This document shows positions 32,784 through 44,102 of a stretch of 64,000 nucleotides of DNA, piece after piece. Source of the stretch: JAGVSV01 sp050952845 (GTDB lineage: Bacteria > Bacillota > Clostridia > Christensenellales > Aristaeellaceae); assembly GCA_050952845.1 (NCBI GenBank), contig JBMNLP010000001.1:1674001-1738000 (forward strand). Reading direction: 5' to 3'. Within the stretch, counting starts at the first letter, position 1. Every line of letters starts with the position of its first letter. Position numbers and translations under genes: made by a program. The notes below the pieces were generated by a model. It did no database searches. It was not told the DNA's origin and saw nothing but the letters and a program-made list of their open reading frames with translations.

Positions 32784-33842
32784 TTACGTCGCCTTCTCAG
32801 CGAGTGACTTCCTGTACTTTTCACTCTCCCAGCCATCTATGAAACGCCGCGCCGCATCGCCCATCACGGACAGGCGGTAGCCTTTGCGCGCAATGGTTTC
32901 CATGATAAAGACCACTGCACACAGCGTCTCTTCCAGTGTCAGTGAGGTTTTCTCCGGCAGGTTATACAGCACCTGCCCGGTTTGGCGGTTGATCACCGCT
33001 TTTTCACCCAGATTACCCTGGAAGAACACCATCTGATCCGGATAGAGCGGCGACTGCAACAGCAGCTCATCCGGATAGTCGTCGCCCTTCAGCCGGGGCG
33101 CAAGCCATGGCGTATCCGACATAAACGCGCCCTCCCCCGCCGCCTTAACCCGGGGCTCGGGGAATTCTTCAGCTGATATATCGAAATGCGCCGCAATGCG
33201 CAGGTTGGCGTCCTCGTGAATACGCAGGCATTCGTCCATGTCATCATCATGGGCGACGATACCGTGGTTTTGAAGCAAGAGCAGCTTGGGCCTGCTGCCC
33301 GTGCGCCGCTCAGCTTCACGCAGCGCATCGCGTATAGCAAATGTCAGCCTGGCGCCCGGATCGACATAGGGAATCAGCGCATAGCCATAACCGGCACCGG
33401 AAAGCGCACTCTTGAGAATCGCATCAGCCTCCTGACTGCAAGCCGCCAGGTTACCGTACACGCTGTGCGTATGTGCGACAAACCCGTCCAGAATGGAATG
33501 AAAGCCTGCCTCCACCGAGGGGCGCAGCGTTTCCACCCCTGCCACTTCACGAACAGCTGCCTTGGCAGCCGATGATCCTGCAGCCTCCACATCGTCCAGG
33601 GTTTCCGGGTCGGTATCCAGATAAAACACCCGCAGCGCATCGCTGTTCAGCACGGCGTATGCCTTGTCCGGCTTGATGTCGCTAAGGCAGAAACCCGATG
33701 CTTTGATCGCCATCAGCCCGCCGGCCAGCTTGACCGACGTATTTCCGCCACCGCCCTGGACATAATCAGCCCTGGCGCCGAGCTTGCCTGAAAAATCCGC
33801 AAACGACGCCAGCCGGTCACGGTGTTCTGTTAAAAAATCCAT
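32784..33842 (-). CDS. class II aldolase/adducin-family protein (RhaD-type)
   Basis: A 352-residue zinc-dependent aldolase homologue. GGGGNTSVKL and KASGFCLSDI match the N-terminal phosphate-binding region of class II sugar aldolases. HTHSVYGN (about 143-150) supplies metal-binding His residues, and LLLQNHGIVAHDDD completes the site. It resembles the aldolase half of RhaD-dehydrogenase fusion proteins, and the matching SDR is the next gene. Likely reaction: cleavage of a deoxy-ketose 1-phosphate to dihydroxyacetone phosphate and lactaldehyde. The start at 33842 has GGAGG 4 bases upstream, somewhat close. It lies 34 bases after rhaM. Confidence 0.83.
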   Translation of the reverse strand: MDFLTEHRDRLASFADFSGKLGARADYVQGGGGNTSVKLAGGLMAIKASGFCLSDIKPDKAYAVLNSDALRVFYLDTDPETLDDVEAAGSSAAKAAVREVAGVETLRPSVEAGFHSILDGFVAHTHSVYGNLAACSQEADAILKSALSGAGYGYALIPYVDPGARLTFAIRDALREAERRTGSRPKLLLLQNHGIVAHDDDMDECLRIHEDANLRIAAHFDISAEEFPEPRVKAAGEGAFMSDTPWLAPRLKGDDYPDELLLQSPLYPDQMVFFQGNLGEKAVINRQTGQVLYNLPEKTSLTLEETLCAVVFIMETIARKGYRLSVMGDAARRFIDGWESEKYRKSLAEKAT

Positions 33843-33876
33843 ATTTCCTCCATTGCCCGCCATCACCTGCGCGGCA

Positions 33877-34209
33877 TTATTCGTCCGCCTGTTCGCCCGG
33901 ATGGTAAAACACCTGTTTCAACTGCACCGATGTGCCGGTCTCGGGATCAAACTCCATGACCATGACATCCTTCATATACTCGTTCCAGCGGTCGACAATG
34001 GAGCTGCCCGCCTGCTTGGCAGCCGCCTCGGCGATGCTGTCGCATTCATAGTAGCCAAACAGCGTTTCGCCGTCGGTCCATATCGTATAGTTGCGAACAC
34101 CTGCTTCGTTCAGAAGCTGTGTCATCTCGGGCCAAATCTCGTCATGCCGCTTGATATACTCCGGCAGCTTGCCGGGCAACACCCGCGCCTTCCATGTAAA
34201 CCGTTCCAT
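33877..34209 (-). CDS. rhaM: L-rhamnose mutarotase
   Basis: A 110-residue enzyme that interconverts the anomers of L-rhamnose. The pattern EYIKRHDEIWPEM followed by NYTIW and later RWNEYMKDVM matches the RhaM (YiiL) family closely, and the length is right. The ATG at 34209 follows GGAGG by 5 bases; the ORF extends 4 codons upstream. It is the first gene of a minus-strand operon with a promoter about 65 bases upstream. No rhamnose isomerase (rhaA) or rhamnulokinase (rhaB) is present in the window, so the kinase step must come from elsewhere or the true substrate differs. Confidence 0.88.
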   Translation of the reverse strand: MERFTWKARVLPGKLPEYIKRHDEIWPEMTQLLNEAGVRNYTIWTDGETLFGYYECDSIAEAAAKQAGSSIVDRWNEYMKDVMVMEFDPETGTSVQLKQVFYHPGEQADE

Positions 34210-34272
34210 GTGTACCTCCATCTTGTTTGATCGCAGGGCAACGCCCAGCCATCAAAGATTATTCATATATCG

Positions 34273-34301
34273 ATAGTATCACAAACAGGCATCCTTCGCA
34301 A
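34273..34301 (-). promoter_or_regulatory. promoter of the rhaM operon
   Basis: Minus strand TTGCGA (34296-34301), a 17-bp spacer and TACTAT (34273-34278). No catabolite-repression site is obvious nearby. Confidence 0.55.
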
Positions 34302-34313
34302 CGCATTGCATGA

Positions 34314-34338
34314 AAAAGCCCGGGGTGCCCGGGCTTTT
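34314..34338 (-). terminator. rho-independent terminator of the decarboxylase operon
   Basis: AAAAGCCCGGG (34314-34324) pairs with CCCGGGCTTTT (34328-34338), 12 bases after the oadA stop. It separates this operon from the rhaM operon. Confidence 0.88.
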
Positions 34339-34349
34339 CATTGCAGGAA

Positions 34350-35747
34350 TTATACAGGCATTACGCCAGTTTTTTCGTCAAACAGCGTCGGATCAGCCTT
34401 TAACTCCTTCGCCTGTCGGGTTTGGAAGAATTTCAGCGCCACCTGCGGGAACAGCGCGTAGCTGAGGACGTCTTCATCCTGCTGGATATACTCGCTGATC
34501 TCGCTGCGGTAGGTTTCCAGCTCCGGCTTCAGGTCATCGGCAGGGCGATGCTCAATGATAGGGGTATCGCCTAAAATCTGCTTGCGCACCTTCTCGTTGA
34601 CGGGCGCGGGCAGCTTGCCGTATTCGCCGCGCAGCAACGCCTTGCTCTCGTTGGGCACCATTTTGTACCGCTCGCCGCTGATGACGTTCATGACGGCCTG
34701 GGTGCCAACGATCTGGCTGGTAGGCGTCACCAGGGGCGGATAGCCAAAGTCCTCTCGGACGTAGGGGATTTCTGCCAGCACCTGGTAGTACTTGTCCATC
34801 TGGTTTGCCTGGCGCAGCTGACCGATCAGGTTGGACAGCATGCCGCCGGGTACCTGGTAACGCAGCGTGTTGGCGTCTACAGCCATCACGCCGGGGTTGC
34901 GCCATCCTTCCTCAGTCAAACGCCTTGCCACAGGGCGGAACATCTCGGCTGCCTGGCTCAACAGCTCCAGATCCAGCCCGGTGTCGTACTCGGTGCCCTT
35001 TAGCGTAGCCACCAGCGATTCGGTAGCCGGCTGCGACGTGCCGCTGCCCAGGGGTGACAATGCGGTATCCACGATATCGACACCCGCCTCAATGGCTTTC
35101 AGCAGCGTCATGTCGCCGGTACCCGTGGTATTATGCGTATGCAGCACGATGGGCACCTTGACCGACTCCTTGAGCTTTTTCACCAGCGAGTAAGCCGGAT
35201 AGGGCAGCAGAAGGTTCGCCATGTCCTTGATGCAAACCAGGTCAGCACCCATATCTTCAATCCGCTTGGCGAGGCCGACGAAGTATTCCTCAGTATGCAC
35301 AGGGGAAATGGTATAGCTCATCGACACCTCGGCAGTGCCGTTGTATTGCTTGGTCGCCTTGACAGCGGTTTCCATGTTGCGCAGGTCGTTGAGCGCGTCG
35401 AATGTGCGGATGATGTCGATGCCGTTGTCGATGGACTTTTTTACAAAGTAGTCGACCACGTCATCGGCGTAGTGCTTGTAGCCCAGGATGTTCTGGCCAC
35501 GCAGCAACATCTGCAGCTTGGTATTGGGCAGCGCCTTGCGCAGCTGGCGCAGGCGGTCCCACGGGTCCTCATTCAGAAAGCGCAGGCAGGAATCGAACGT
35601 CGCTCCGCCCCACATCTCCAGGGAAAAATAGCCGATTTTATCCAGGATTTCGCAAGCCGGCAGCATTTCATCCAGCCGCATGCGCGTCGCCGCCTGGGAC
35701 TGGTGCGCATCGCGCAGGATGGTATCAGTAATCAGGACTTTCGCCAT
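34350..35747 (-). CDS. oadA: oxaloacetate decarboxylase alpha / pyruvate carboxylase subunit B-type carboxyltransferase (5S-like)
   Basis: A 465-residue TIM-barrel carboxyltransferase that moves CO2 between oxaloacetate/pyruvate and biotin. DTILRDAHQSQAATRM at the N-terminus, the active-site Lys in VCIKDMANLL and metal ligands in LHTHNTTGTG are all visible. It stops before the biotin-carrier domain present in many OadA proteins; that domain is the separate gene at 37083. It is the last gene of a five-gene operon with the Na+ pump beta and gamma subunits and a second carboxyltransferase. A terminator follows 12 bases later. Confidence 0.93.
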   Translation of the reverse strand: MAKVLITDTILRDAHQSQAATRMRLDEMLPACEILDKIGYFSLEMWGGATFDSCLRFLNEDPWDRLRQLRKALPNTKLQMLLRGQNILGYKHYADDVVDYFVKKSIDNGIDIIRTFDALNDLRNMETAVKATKQYNGTAEVSMSYTISPVHTEEYFVGLAKRIEDMGADLVCIKDMANLLLPYPAYSLVKKLKESVKVPIVLHTHNTTGTGDMTLLKAIEAGVDIVDTALSPLGSGTSQPATESLVATLKGTEYDTGLDLELLSQAAEMFRPVARRLTEEGWRNPGVMAVDANTLRYQVPGGMLSNLIGQLRQANQMDKYYQVLAEIPYVREDFGYPPLVTPTSQIVGTQAVMNVISGERYKMVPNESKALLRGEYGKLPAPVNEKVRKQILGDTPIIEHRPADDLKPELETYRSEISEYIQQDEDVLSYALFPQVALKFFQTRQAKELKADPTLFDEKTGVMPV

Positions 35748-35783
35748 ATGGCAACCTCCTTTTATCGTACGGTCATATCAGTA

Positions 35784-37064
35784 TCAGCCAAACATGCTCA
35801 ACAGCATGCCGGCAGCAATCGCAGAGCCGATAACACCGGCTACATTGGGCCCCATAGCATGCATCAACAGGAAGTTGCCCGGATTTTCCTTCTGACCGAC
35901 AACCTGAGAAACACGCGCAGCCATGGGCACCGCCGAAACACCGGCAGAACCAATCAGCGGGTTGATCTTGCCGCCGGACAGCTTGCACATCACCTTGCCC
36001 AGCAGCACGCCGCCTGCCGTGCCCATGCTGAAGGCTACAACGCCCATGACCATGATTTTGATGGTCTGCGGGCTCAGGAAGGTTTCGGCAGAAGCTGTGG
36101 CACCCACAGTAACACCGAGGAAGATGGTAACGATGTTCATCAGCTCGTTCTGAGCAGTCTTGCTAAGCCGGTCCACCACTAAAGCTTCCCGGAACAGGTT
36201 GCCCAGCATCAGCATACCCACCAGCGGCGTAGCTGATGGCAACAGCAGCGAAACTACCAGTGTGACGGCGATGGGGAACATAATCTTCTCGCGCTTGGAC
36301 ACCGGGCGCAGCTGCTCCATGACGATCATCCGCTCCTTCTTGGTGGTCAGCGCTTTCATGATGGGCGGCTGAATCACCGGCACCAGCGCCATGTAGCTGT
36401 AAGCAGCCACGGCGATGGGCCCCAGCAGGTGGGGAGCTAACTTGGAGGTCAGATACAGTGCGGTGGGGCCATCCGCGCCGCCGATGATGCCAATGGATGA
36501 CGCTTCCTGCGGTGTGAAACCCAGCAGCCTGGCGCCGATGAACGTCGCAAATATGCCCAGCTGCGCGGCAGCGCCCAGCAGCAGGGATTTGGGGTTGGCG
36601 ATCAGGGGCCCAAAGTCCGTCATCGCGCCGACACCCATGAAAATCAGCGGCGGGTAGATGCCCAGCTTGACACCCTGGTACAGGTAGTACAGCAGGCCGC
36701 CAGCCTCGGTATACTGGTACACCGTCATCCCTTCCTGCAGGGCAGCACCGGCAAACTCGGGGTTGGCTCGCAGCGTGTTGAGCAACTCAGCCGACAGGAT
36801 CATTGGTGTGCCCACCCGCCCATTGTGGGTGGCATCCAGGTAGAAGGACAGGGTCGGCCCGTCCATCAGACCGGCGAAGGGAATGTTGGCTATCAACATG
36901 CCAAAGGCGATCGGCAACAGCAGCAACGGCTCGTATTCCTTGACAATCGCCAGGTAAATCAGCGTACACGCGATCACATACATGATCAGCGTTTGGGGTG
37001 ACTGTATCAGGCCGGATATGGCAGAATCTTCGGCCAGTCCCTGTAGGGCTTTTGCTATATCCAT
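35784..37064 (-). CDS. oadB: Na+-transporting decarboxylase beta subunit
   Basis: A 426-residue integral membrane protein that decarboxylates carboxybiotin and pumps Na+ outward. It shows about nine to eleven hydrophobic spans. Recognisable family stretches are GVGAMTDFGPLIANPK, SIGIIGGADGPTALYLTSKLAP (the conserved Asp is in GADGPT) and the C-terminal NFLLMHAMGPNVAGVIGSA. The gene lies between the biotin carrier (18 bases upstream) and oadA (36 bases downstream). The length is typical. Confidence 0.95.
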   Translation of the reverse strand: MDIAKALQGLAEDSAISGLIQSPQTLIMYVIACTLIYLAIVKEYEPLLLLPIAFGMLIANIPFAGLMDGPTLSFYLDATHNGRVGTPMILSAELLNTLRANPEFAGAALQEGMTVYQYTEAGGLLYYLYQGVKLGIYPPLIFMGVGAMTDFGPLIANPKSLLLGAAAQLGIFATFIGARLLGFTPQEASSIGIIGGADGPTALYLTSKLAPHLLGPIAVAAYSYMALVPVIQPPIMKALTTKKERMIVMEQLRPVSKREKIMFPIAVTLVVSLLLPSATPLVGMLMLGNLFREALVVDRLSKTAQNELMNIVTIFLGVTVGATASAETFLSPQTIKIMVMGVVAFSMGTAGGVLLGKVMCKLSGGKINPLIGSAGVSAVPMAARVSQVVGQKENPGNFLLMHAMGPNVAGVIGSAIAAGMLLSMFG

Positions 37065-37082
37065 TCCAAATCCTTTCGATGT

Positions 37083-37496
37083 TTATTTGATAACCGCCAG
37101 CAAATCGCCGGAGTTGACCGACGCACCGCGCTGAACCGCGATCTGGGCAACCACGCCATCCGCGGGCGAGAGAATTTCGTTTTCCATTTTCATAGCTTCC
37201 AGGATCATCAGGATATCGCCCTTTTTGACAGATGCCCCCTGGGCGACAGGGATATCCAGAATGGTGCCCGGCATGGGGCATTTGATCTGCTGGCCGCCTG
37301 CTACCGGGGCTGCGGGTGTCGCAGGAGCCGGAGCCGGAGCTGGAGCCGGCGCAGCCGCCTGTACGGGCGTCGCCTGAGGCGCGGGTGTGGCTGCCACTTG
37401 CGGCACCGCCTGAGGAGCCGGTGCTGCAAAGGCACCAACCTCTTCGATTTCGACCTGGTATGTTGCTCCGTTAACCGTTATGTTGAATTTGCGCAT
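37083..37496 (-). CDS. biotin carboxyl carrier protein
   Basis: A 137-residue soluble carrier. The biotinylated Lys lies in EAMKMEN (about residue 104). A Pro/Ala-rich flexible linker (about 30-68) lets the C-terminal biotinyl domain swing between the carboxyltransferases and the membrane pump. It has the same layout as the gamma/1.3S subunits of methylmalonyl-CoA and glutaconyl-CoA decarboxylases. It lies between oadG and oadB in the operon. Confidence 0.94.
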   Translation of the reverse strand: MRKFNITVNGATYQVEIEEVGAFAAPAPQAVPQVAATPAPQATPVQAAAPAPAPAPAPATPAAPVAGGQQIKCPMPGTILDIPVAQGASVKKGDILMILEAMKMENEILSPADGVVAQIAVQRGASVNSGDLLAVIK

Positions 37497-37542
37497 GAGA
37501 GTTCCCCTTTCGTTGCTAAATAATTATGATGGTTCCAAGCCG

Positions 37543-37842
37543 CTAAACGCGGCGGATCCTGCGGACAATAAAGCCCTGCGGCTCCTGCCATACCATGGCG
37601 ATCGCAGCCATAATGGCAATCACCAGCGAGGTATCCTGCACGCCATCCACAGCCGTCTGGGCTGCAGGGGCAGGCGGTGGGACCACCGCCGGCGAAATCT
37701 GCACGGGTTCTGCAATTTCCGGCTCTTTTTTATTGGTACCGGTTTTGAGCAAGTTGACCACAAAAATCAGCAAGATCAGCCCCGCAAACACGACGATCAT
37801 GCCGACAAGCGTTACAGCCAACCCTTCAATTAATACATCCAT
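37543..37842 (-). CDS. oadG: OadG-family Na+ pump gamma subunit
   Basis: A 99-residue membrane subunit. One N-terminal span (GLAVTLVGMIVVFAGLILLI) is followed by a Pro-rich linker and a short hydrophobic C-terminal stretch (LVIAIMAAIAMVW). This matches OadG/MmdD assembly subunits that hold the complex together at the membrane. It is positioned between the 12S-like carboxyltransferase and the biotin carrier. Confidence 0.88.
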   Translation of the reverse strand: MDVLIEGLAVTLVGMIVVFAGLILLIFVVNLLKTGTNKKEPEIAEPVQISPAVVPPPAPAAQTAVDGVQDTSLVIAIMAAIAMVWQEPQGFIVRRIRRV

Positions 37843-37870
37843 GTGTTCATTTCCTCCTGCTGCTCAGCCG

Positions 37871-39259
37871 TCATTCCGCCGCCAGCATTTCCATCGCCGC
37901 GATCAGATACTTGCGCGTCTGCGCAGGGGCGATCACCTCGTCAACGATGCCGGCACGGGCTGCATTCATACCGTCAGCTTTGTCGCTGTATTCCTTTTCC
38001 AGCGTATCGCGGTCCCTGGTTTTGAGCTGACCGGCTTCGAATGTCTGCACGGCAGCTTCTTTTGTAAGCGGCGATATCAGGCTGCCGGGCCATGCATAGC
38101 AAACGTCAGCCACCGCGCTGCCTGCAAATGCAACAAAGGCAGTGCCCACAGCATTGCCGGTGATAACAGCTAACTTCGGGCAGTCGGCATCGGCATAGGT
38201 GTACAGCATGTCGCTGGACGCGCGCATCAGCCAGCCCTGCTTGTCCGCAGGCGGCACAGCCAAGCCCTCGGAATCAATCAGCGTGATGACAGGGAGATCA
38301 AAGCAGTCACAAAAGCGCACAAAGCGCGCAATTTTATCACAGGCTTTGGCGTCCAGCCGTCCGCCGTCCACCGTAAACTCTGTGCTAACGATGCCGCAAG
38401 GCCTGCCGCCCACCCGCGCCAGCGCCGTATGACAGCCGGCAGCATAGGCTTGATACAGCCACACAACCGAACCGGCATCGGCCACGGCTTCCAATAGCAG
38501 CGCGCCGCTGGCCGCCTGAGCATCGGTGAGCAAACGGTTCAGATCGTCGCCTTCCTGGAATGGGGCGTTGCAGCCCGAAGAGGACGGCAGCAGGCCGACC
38601 AACGCCTGAACGATCTTCAAAGCTGCCGCGGTATCCGGAGCAGTCAGCGAAACAGCGCCCTGCTGTGCAGCCTGTGCGGCGCCACCCAGAGTTTTCCCAT
38701 CCTTGCTGACGCCCTGTACGGCGCTGAGCACGCTGGCAGGCGCTGACAGCAACTCCGCCGAGCTTTCCACTGCGATGACGATATCGGACAGGGAAGCAAA
38801 ATGCGCTGCTGCGCCGACACAGGGGCCGTCCACCACAGCGATCAGCGGGCAGATGCCCGACAACCTGGCCATGCGGGTAAACACATCGGCATATGCTAAA
38901 AGAACCTGCGGCCCTTCCAGCACCTTAGCACCCTGGCTATTGAGCAGGAATACTACAGGCACGCCTGCGTTGCTGGCTTTATCCAACGCTTTGATCATTT
39001 TCTGCGCCTGAGCAGCCGACATGGCACCACCTGACAGGTCAGGATCCTGTGCAATCAGGTAAGCAGGCCTGCCATCAACCAAGCCATAGCCTGCAACAGC
39101 GTTGCCCTCGTCCACCATCGCATTCAATTCGATGAAAGACCCTGCATCAAACAGGGCACCGCCAATGCGCGCTGTTCCTTCCCCTGCCAATGAAGTCTTG
39201 CCCTCGTACAGGGCATTCTTTTTTTGTGTGAGCAAGCGTGTTTGCTCCTTGAAGTCCAT
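37871..39259 (-). CDS. acyl-CoA carboxyltransferase-like subunit (MmdA/12S type)
   Basis: A 462-residue protein of the crotonase-fold carboxyltransferase family that includes methylmalonyl-CoA decarboxylase alpha and the 12S subunit of transcarboxylase. DAGSFIELNAMVDEGNAVAGYGLVDGR in the N-terminal half and the duplicated C-terminal half (GIVSTEFTVDGGRLD) fit. It is shorter and more diverged than typical members (about 510 residues), so the CoA substrate is uncertain. The start at 39259 has GGAGG 7 bases upstream. First gene of the operon; no clear promoter is visible in the 123-base gap before it. Confidence 0.83.
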   Translation of the reverse strand: MDFKEQTRLLTQKKNALYEGKTSLAGEGTARIGGALFDAGSFIELNAMVDEGNAVAGYGLVDGRPAYLIAQDPDLSGGAMSAAQAQKMIKALDKASNAGVPVVFLLNSQGAKVLEGPQVLLAYADVFTRMARLSGICPLIAVVDGPCVGAAAHFASLSDIVIAVESSAELLSAPASVLSAVQGVSKDGKTLGGAAQAAQQGAVSLTAPDTAAALKIVQALVGLLPSSSGCNAPFQEGDDLNRLLTDAQAASGALLLEAVADAGSVVWLYQAYAAGCHTALARVGGRPCGIVSTEFTVDGGRLDAKACDKIARFVRFCDCFDLPVITLIDSEGLAVPPADKQGWLMRASSDMLYTYADADCPKLAVITGNAVGTAFVAFAGSAVADVCYAWPGSLISPLTKEAAVQTFEAGQLKTRDRDTLEKEYSDKADGMNAARAGIVDEVIAPAQTRKYLIAAMEMLAAE

Positions 39260-39382
39260 AGCGTACCCTCCTGTCCTTACTGCCTGGCAGCTGGCTGACA
39301 TAATTAAAAACAATTTCTGCCATCTATACTTTCGACGTCAAAATGCTTCCTCCTGCCTCAAAACAAAAATTTCCCAAACTTT

Positions 39383-40243
39383 TTAATTATCACCACCATC
39401 CTGCCGCAGCATAGCCCGGACGCGCAAGCCTGCTGCATAAACAGCGTTGCGTTTTTGTCCAGCCTGCACCAGCGCTTCCTGAGCAAGGCGCAGCGGCATG
39501 CCCTGCAGCAGCAGGTCAAACAGCTGCGCCTCAAGGCTGACCGCAGGCTCTTCTTCCGCAGCGGCAAGCACGCCGCTAAGGTCCATTACTGCGCAATACT
39601 CACCCTTGCCCGCATAGGCATCCTCATCCATCATGGCGATGATTTCCTCCACACTGCCACGCAGCGTTTTTTCGAACTTTTTGGTCAGCTCGCTGCTAAC
39701 GCTGACAGGCAAGCCGGGAAACACCTCAGCCACCGTCTGCAGCAAGAGCGATATCCTGTGCGGCGACTCGTAAACAACTGCCGTCTGCACAGTACCTGCC
39801 ATGGATCGGAGTTTGTCAGTCAGCTCCTTCTTCCCCCGCGGCAGGAAGCCAAAGAAAGTGAACTCCCCATTTTCAAAACCCGAAACCGACAGCGCAGCTG
39901 CCGCTGCCATGGGGCCGGGTACTGCCACCACCTCAATGCCCGCCTCGCTTGCTTCCCTGACAAGCCTGGCACCCGGATCGGATATAGCGGGCGTACCGGC
40001 GTCTGTAACCAGGGCGATATCGATTCCTTCATCCTGCATCCTCTGCACAAGCTGGCTGCTGCGCGTCCACTCATTGTGCTCATGACAGCTGATCAGCGGC
40101 GTCGTGATGCCAAAATAATTGGTCAACCGGCGCGTCACGCGCGTATCCTCCGCAGCAATCAGCGCCACGGCTTTCAGCACCTCCACTGCGCGAGGCGACA
40201 TGTCGCCCAGGTTGCCAATGGGGGTAGCAACGACATACAGCAC
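39383..40243 (-). CDS. rsmI: 16S rRNA (cytidine1402-2'-O)-methyltransferase
   Basis: Adds the 2'-O-methyl group to C1402 in the ribosomal P-site region. The 286 residues begin with the family signature LYVVATPIGNLGDMSPRAVEVL and contain AEDTRVTRRL and LVTDAGTPAISDPGARLV, the SAM-binding part of the tetrapyrrole-methylase fold. It starts directly after the stop of rsmH, the enzyme for the N4-methyl group on the same nucleotide, so both marks of m4Cm1402 come from adjacent, co-transcribed genes. Confidence 0.96.
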   Translation of the reverse strand: MLYVVATPIGNLGDMSPRAVEVLKAVALIAAEDTRVTRRLTNYFGITTPLISCHEHNEWTRSSQLVQRMQDEGIDIALVTDAGTPAISDPGARLVREASEAGIEVVAVPGPMAAAAALSVSGFENGEFTFFGFLPRGKKELTDKLRSMAGTVQTAVVYESPHRISLLLQTVAEVFPGLPVSVSSELTKKFEKTLRGSVEEIIAMMDEDAYAGKGEYCAVMDLSGVLAAAEEEPAVSLEAQLFDLLLQGMPLRLAQEALVQAGQKRNAVYAAGLRVRAMLRQDGGDN

Positions 40244-41179
40244 TCAGCCCCCCTCCTTTCGGACAGCACGCAGTATGGCGCTGCGCGCACGCGGATTGCG
40301 CGCCACTTCCCCGGCAGATGGTTTGATTGCCCCCCCTGGCAGCGCCACCGCCATCCGCTTGCGACCACAGGTGCACAAGGGCAACTTGGGTGGACAAATG
40401 CAGGGGTTCTGCATTTCCCGGAACGCCAGTTTAACCACCCTGTCCTCGATGGAATGAAAAGTAATCACGCAAAGCCTCCCACCAGGCTTTAGACAATCGA
40501 GCCAATCGAACAGCGCCTGCCGGAGGGGGCCAATCTCGTCATTCACAGCAATGCGTACCGCCTGAAAGGTCCGGCGGGCGGGGTGGCCTTCATCCCTCAG
40601 GCGCACCTTCTTTGGAATCGCGCGGTCAACGATGTCCACCAGGTCGTGCGTTGTACGAAGCGGCTTGATAGCCCGCCTCTCCAGCAGCACATCGGCGATG
40701 CGCGCAGCCCATTTTTCATCGGCATAGTCATACAGCGCCCGGGTGAACGTCTGCACATCGACGCTGTTTAGCCACGCCGCTGCCGTCATGCCCTGTGACC
40801 GGTCCATGCGCATATCCAGCGGCGCATCGTCATGGTAGGAAAACCCCCGTTCCTCGCTATCCAGCTGGTGCGACGATACGCCCAGGTCCAGCAGCCCGCC
40901 ATCCAGCTTGATGTCCTCACCAAGCAGCGATTTGATGTCATGAAAGTTGCCGTGCAGCAGCGTAAAGCCGGGATATGACACCAGCCGCTGCGACGCAGCC
41001 TCTATAGCATCCCGATCCCTGTCGATGCCATATAACCGGCCTTCCGGGCCAATTCGCTTCAGGATTTCTTCGCTGTGTCCACCACCTCCCAGCGTGCCGT
41101 CTGCAAACAAGCCACCGGGCTGCGGGTCCAGCGCCTGCATCGCTTCTTCCAGCATGACGGGCAGGTGGAAATACACCAT
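40244..41179 (-). CDS. rsmH: 16S rRNA (cytosine1402-N4)-methyltransferase
   Basis: A 311-residue SAM-dependent methyltransferase that makes m4C1402. FADGTLGGGGHSEEIL (SAM loop), LLDLGVSSHQLD and the C-terminal VITFHSIEDRVVK are diagnostic. A Cys-rich stretch (CICPPKLPLCTCGRKR) matches the family. I use the ATG at 41179, 1 base after the valS stop; translational coupling may replace a strong ribosome site. It is placed after valS rather than at the head of a division (mra) cluster, where it is usually found in Firmicutes. Confidence 0.96.
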   Translation of the reverse strand: MVYFHLPVMLEEAMQALDPQPGGLFADGTLGGGGHSEEILKRIGPEGRLYGIDRDRDAIEAASQRLVSYPGFTLLHGNFHDIKSLLGEDIKLDGGLLDLGVSSHQLDSEERGFSYHDDAPLDMRMDRSQGMTAAAWLNSVDVQTFTRALYDYADEKWAARIADVLLERRAIKPLRTTHDLVDIVDRAIPKKVRLRDEGHPARRTFQAVRIAVNDEIGPLRQALFDWLDCLKPGGRLCVITFHSIEDRVVKLAFREMQNPCICPPKLPLCTCGRKRMAVALPGGAIKPSAGEVARNPRARSAILRAVRKEGG

Positions 41180-41180
41180 G

Positions 41181-43826
<2,646 letters not shown>

Positions 43827-43841
43827 CTTATCCTCCATAAA

Positions 43842-44062
43842 ACAAAAATGCCCGTCCGTGAAAGGACGGGGCTGCCCGTGGTACCACCTTGCTTCGCGGC
43901 GTATACGCCGCCTCATGGCGCGCTAACGGGCGTACCCGGGCGGGCTTTCCCCCGCCGCCCTGAGAAGCGACCTTCCGCGGTGATGGCCCGGTGTTCTTCC
44001 AGCCAGGGAACACCTCTCTGAAGGGTTTTTGCGCGTACTCCTCTTCCGTCGCCGGGCTATAA
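43842..44062 (-). promoter_or_regulatory. T-box leader of valS
   Basis: An RNA switch that reads through a terminator when tRNA-Val is uncharged. The minus strand contains the conserved T-box AAGGTGGTACCACGG (43876-43890), then the terminator stem CCCGTCC/GGACGGG (43851-43857 and 43864-43870) with a T-rich tail. Upstream are the GGAAGAGGAGTAC start of stem I (near 44044) and long stems. A GTC triplet within GAAGGTCGCTTC (43969-43971) is the candidate Val specifier; that placement is tentative. Confidence 0.9.
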
Positions 44063-44083
44063 GAGATAGAATACCTGAGGTGC

Positions 44084-44102
44084 GAAAAAGGGCATCAGGC
44101 CC
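44084..44102 (-). terminator. short terminator overlapping the rpmF stop codon
   Basis: GGGC-CTGAT-GCCC followed by TTTTT on the minus strand. The stem is only 4-5 bp and includes the TGA of rpmF. A weak terminator separating rpmF from the valS T-box transcript. Confidence 0.4.
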
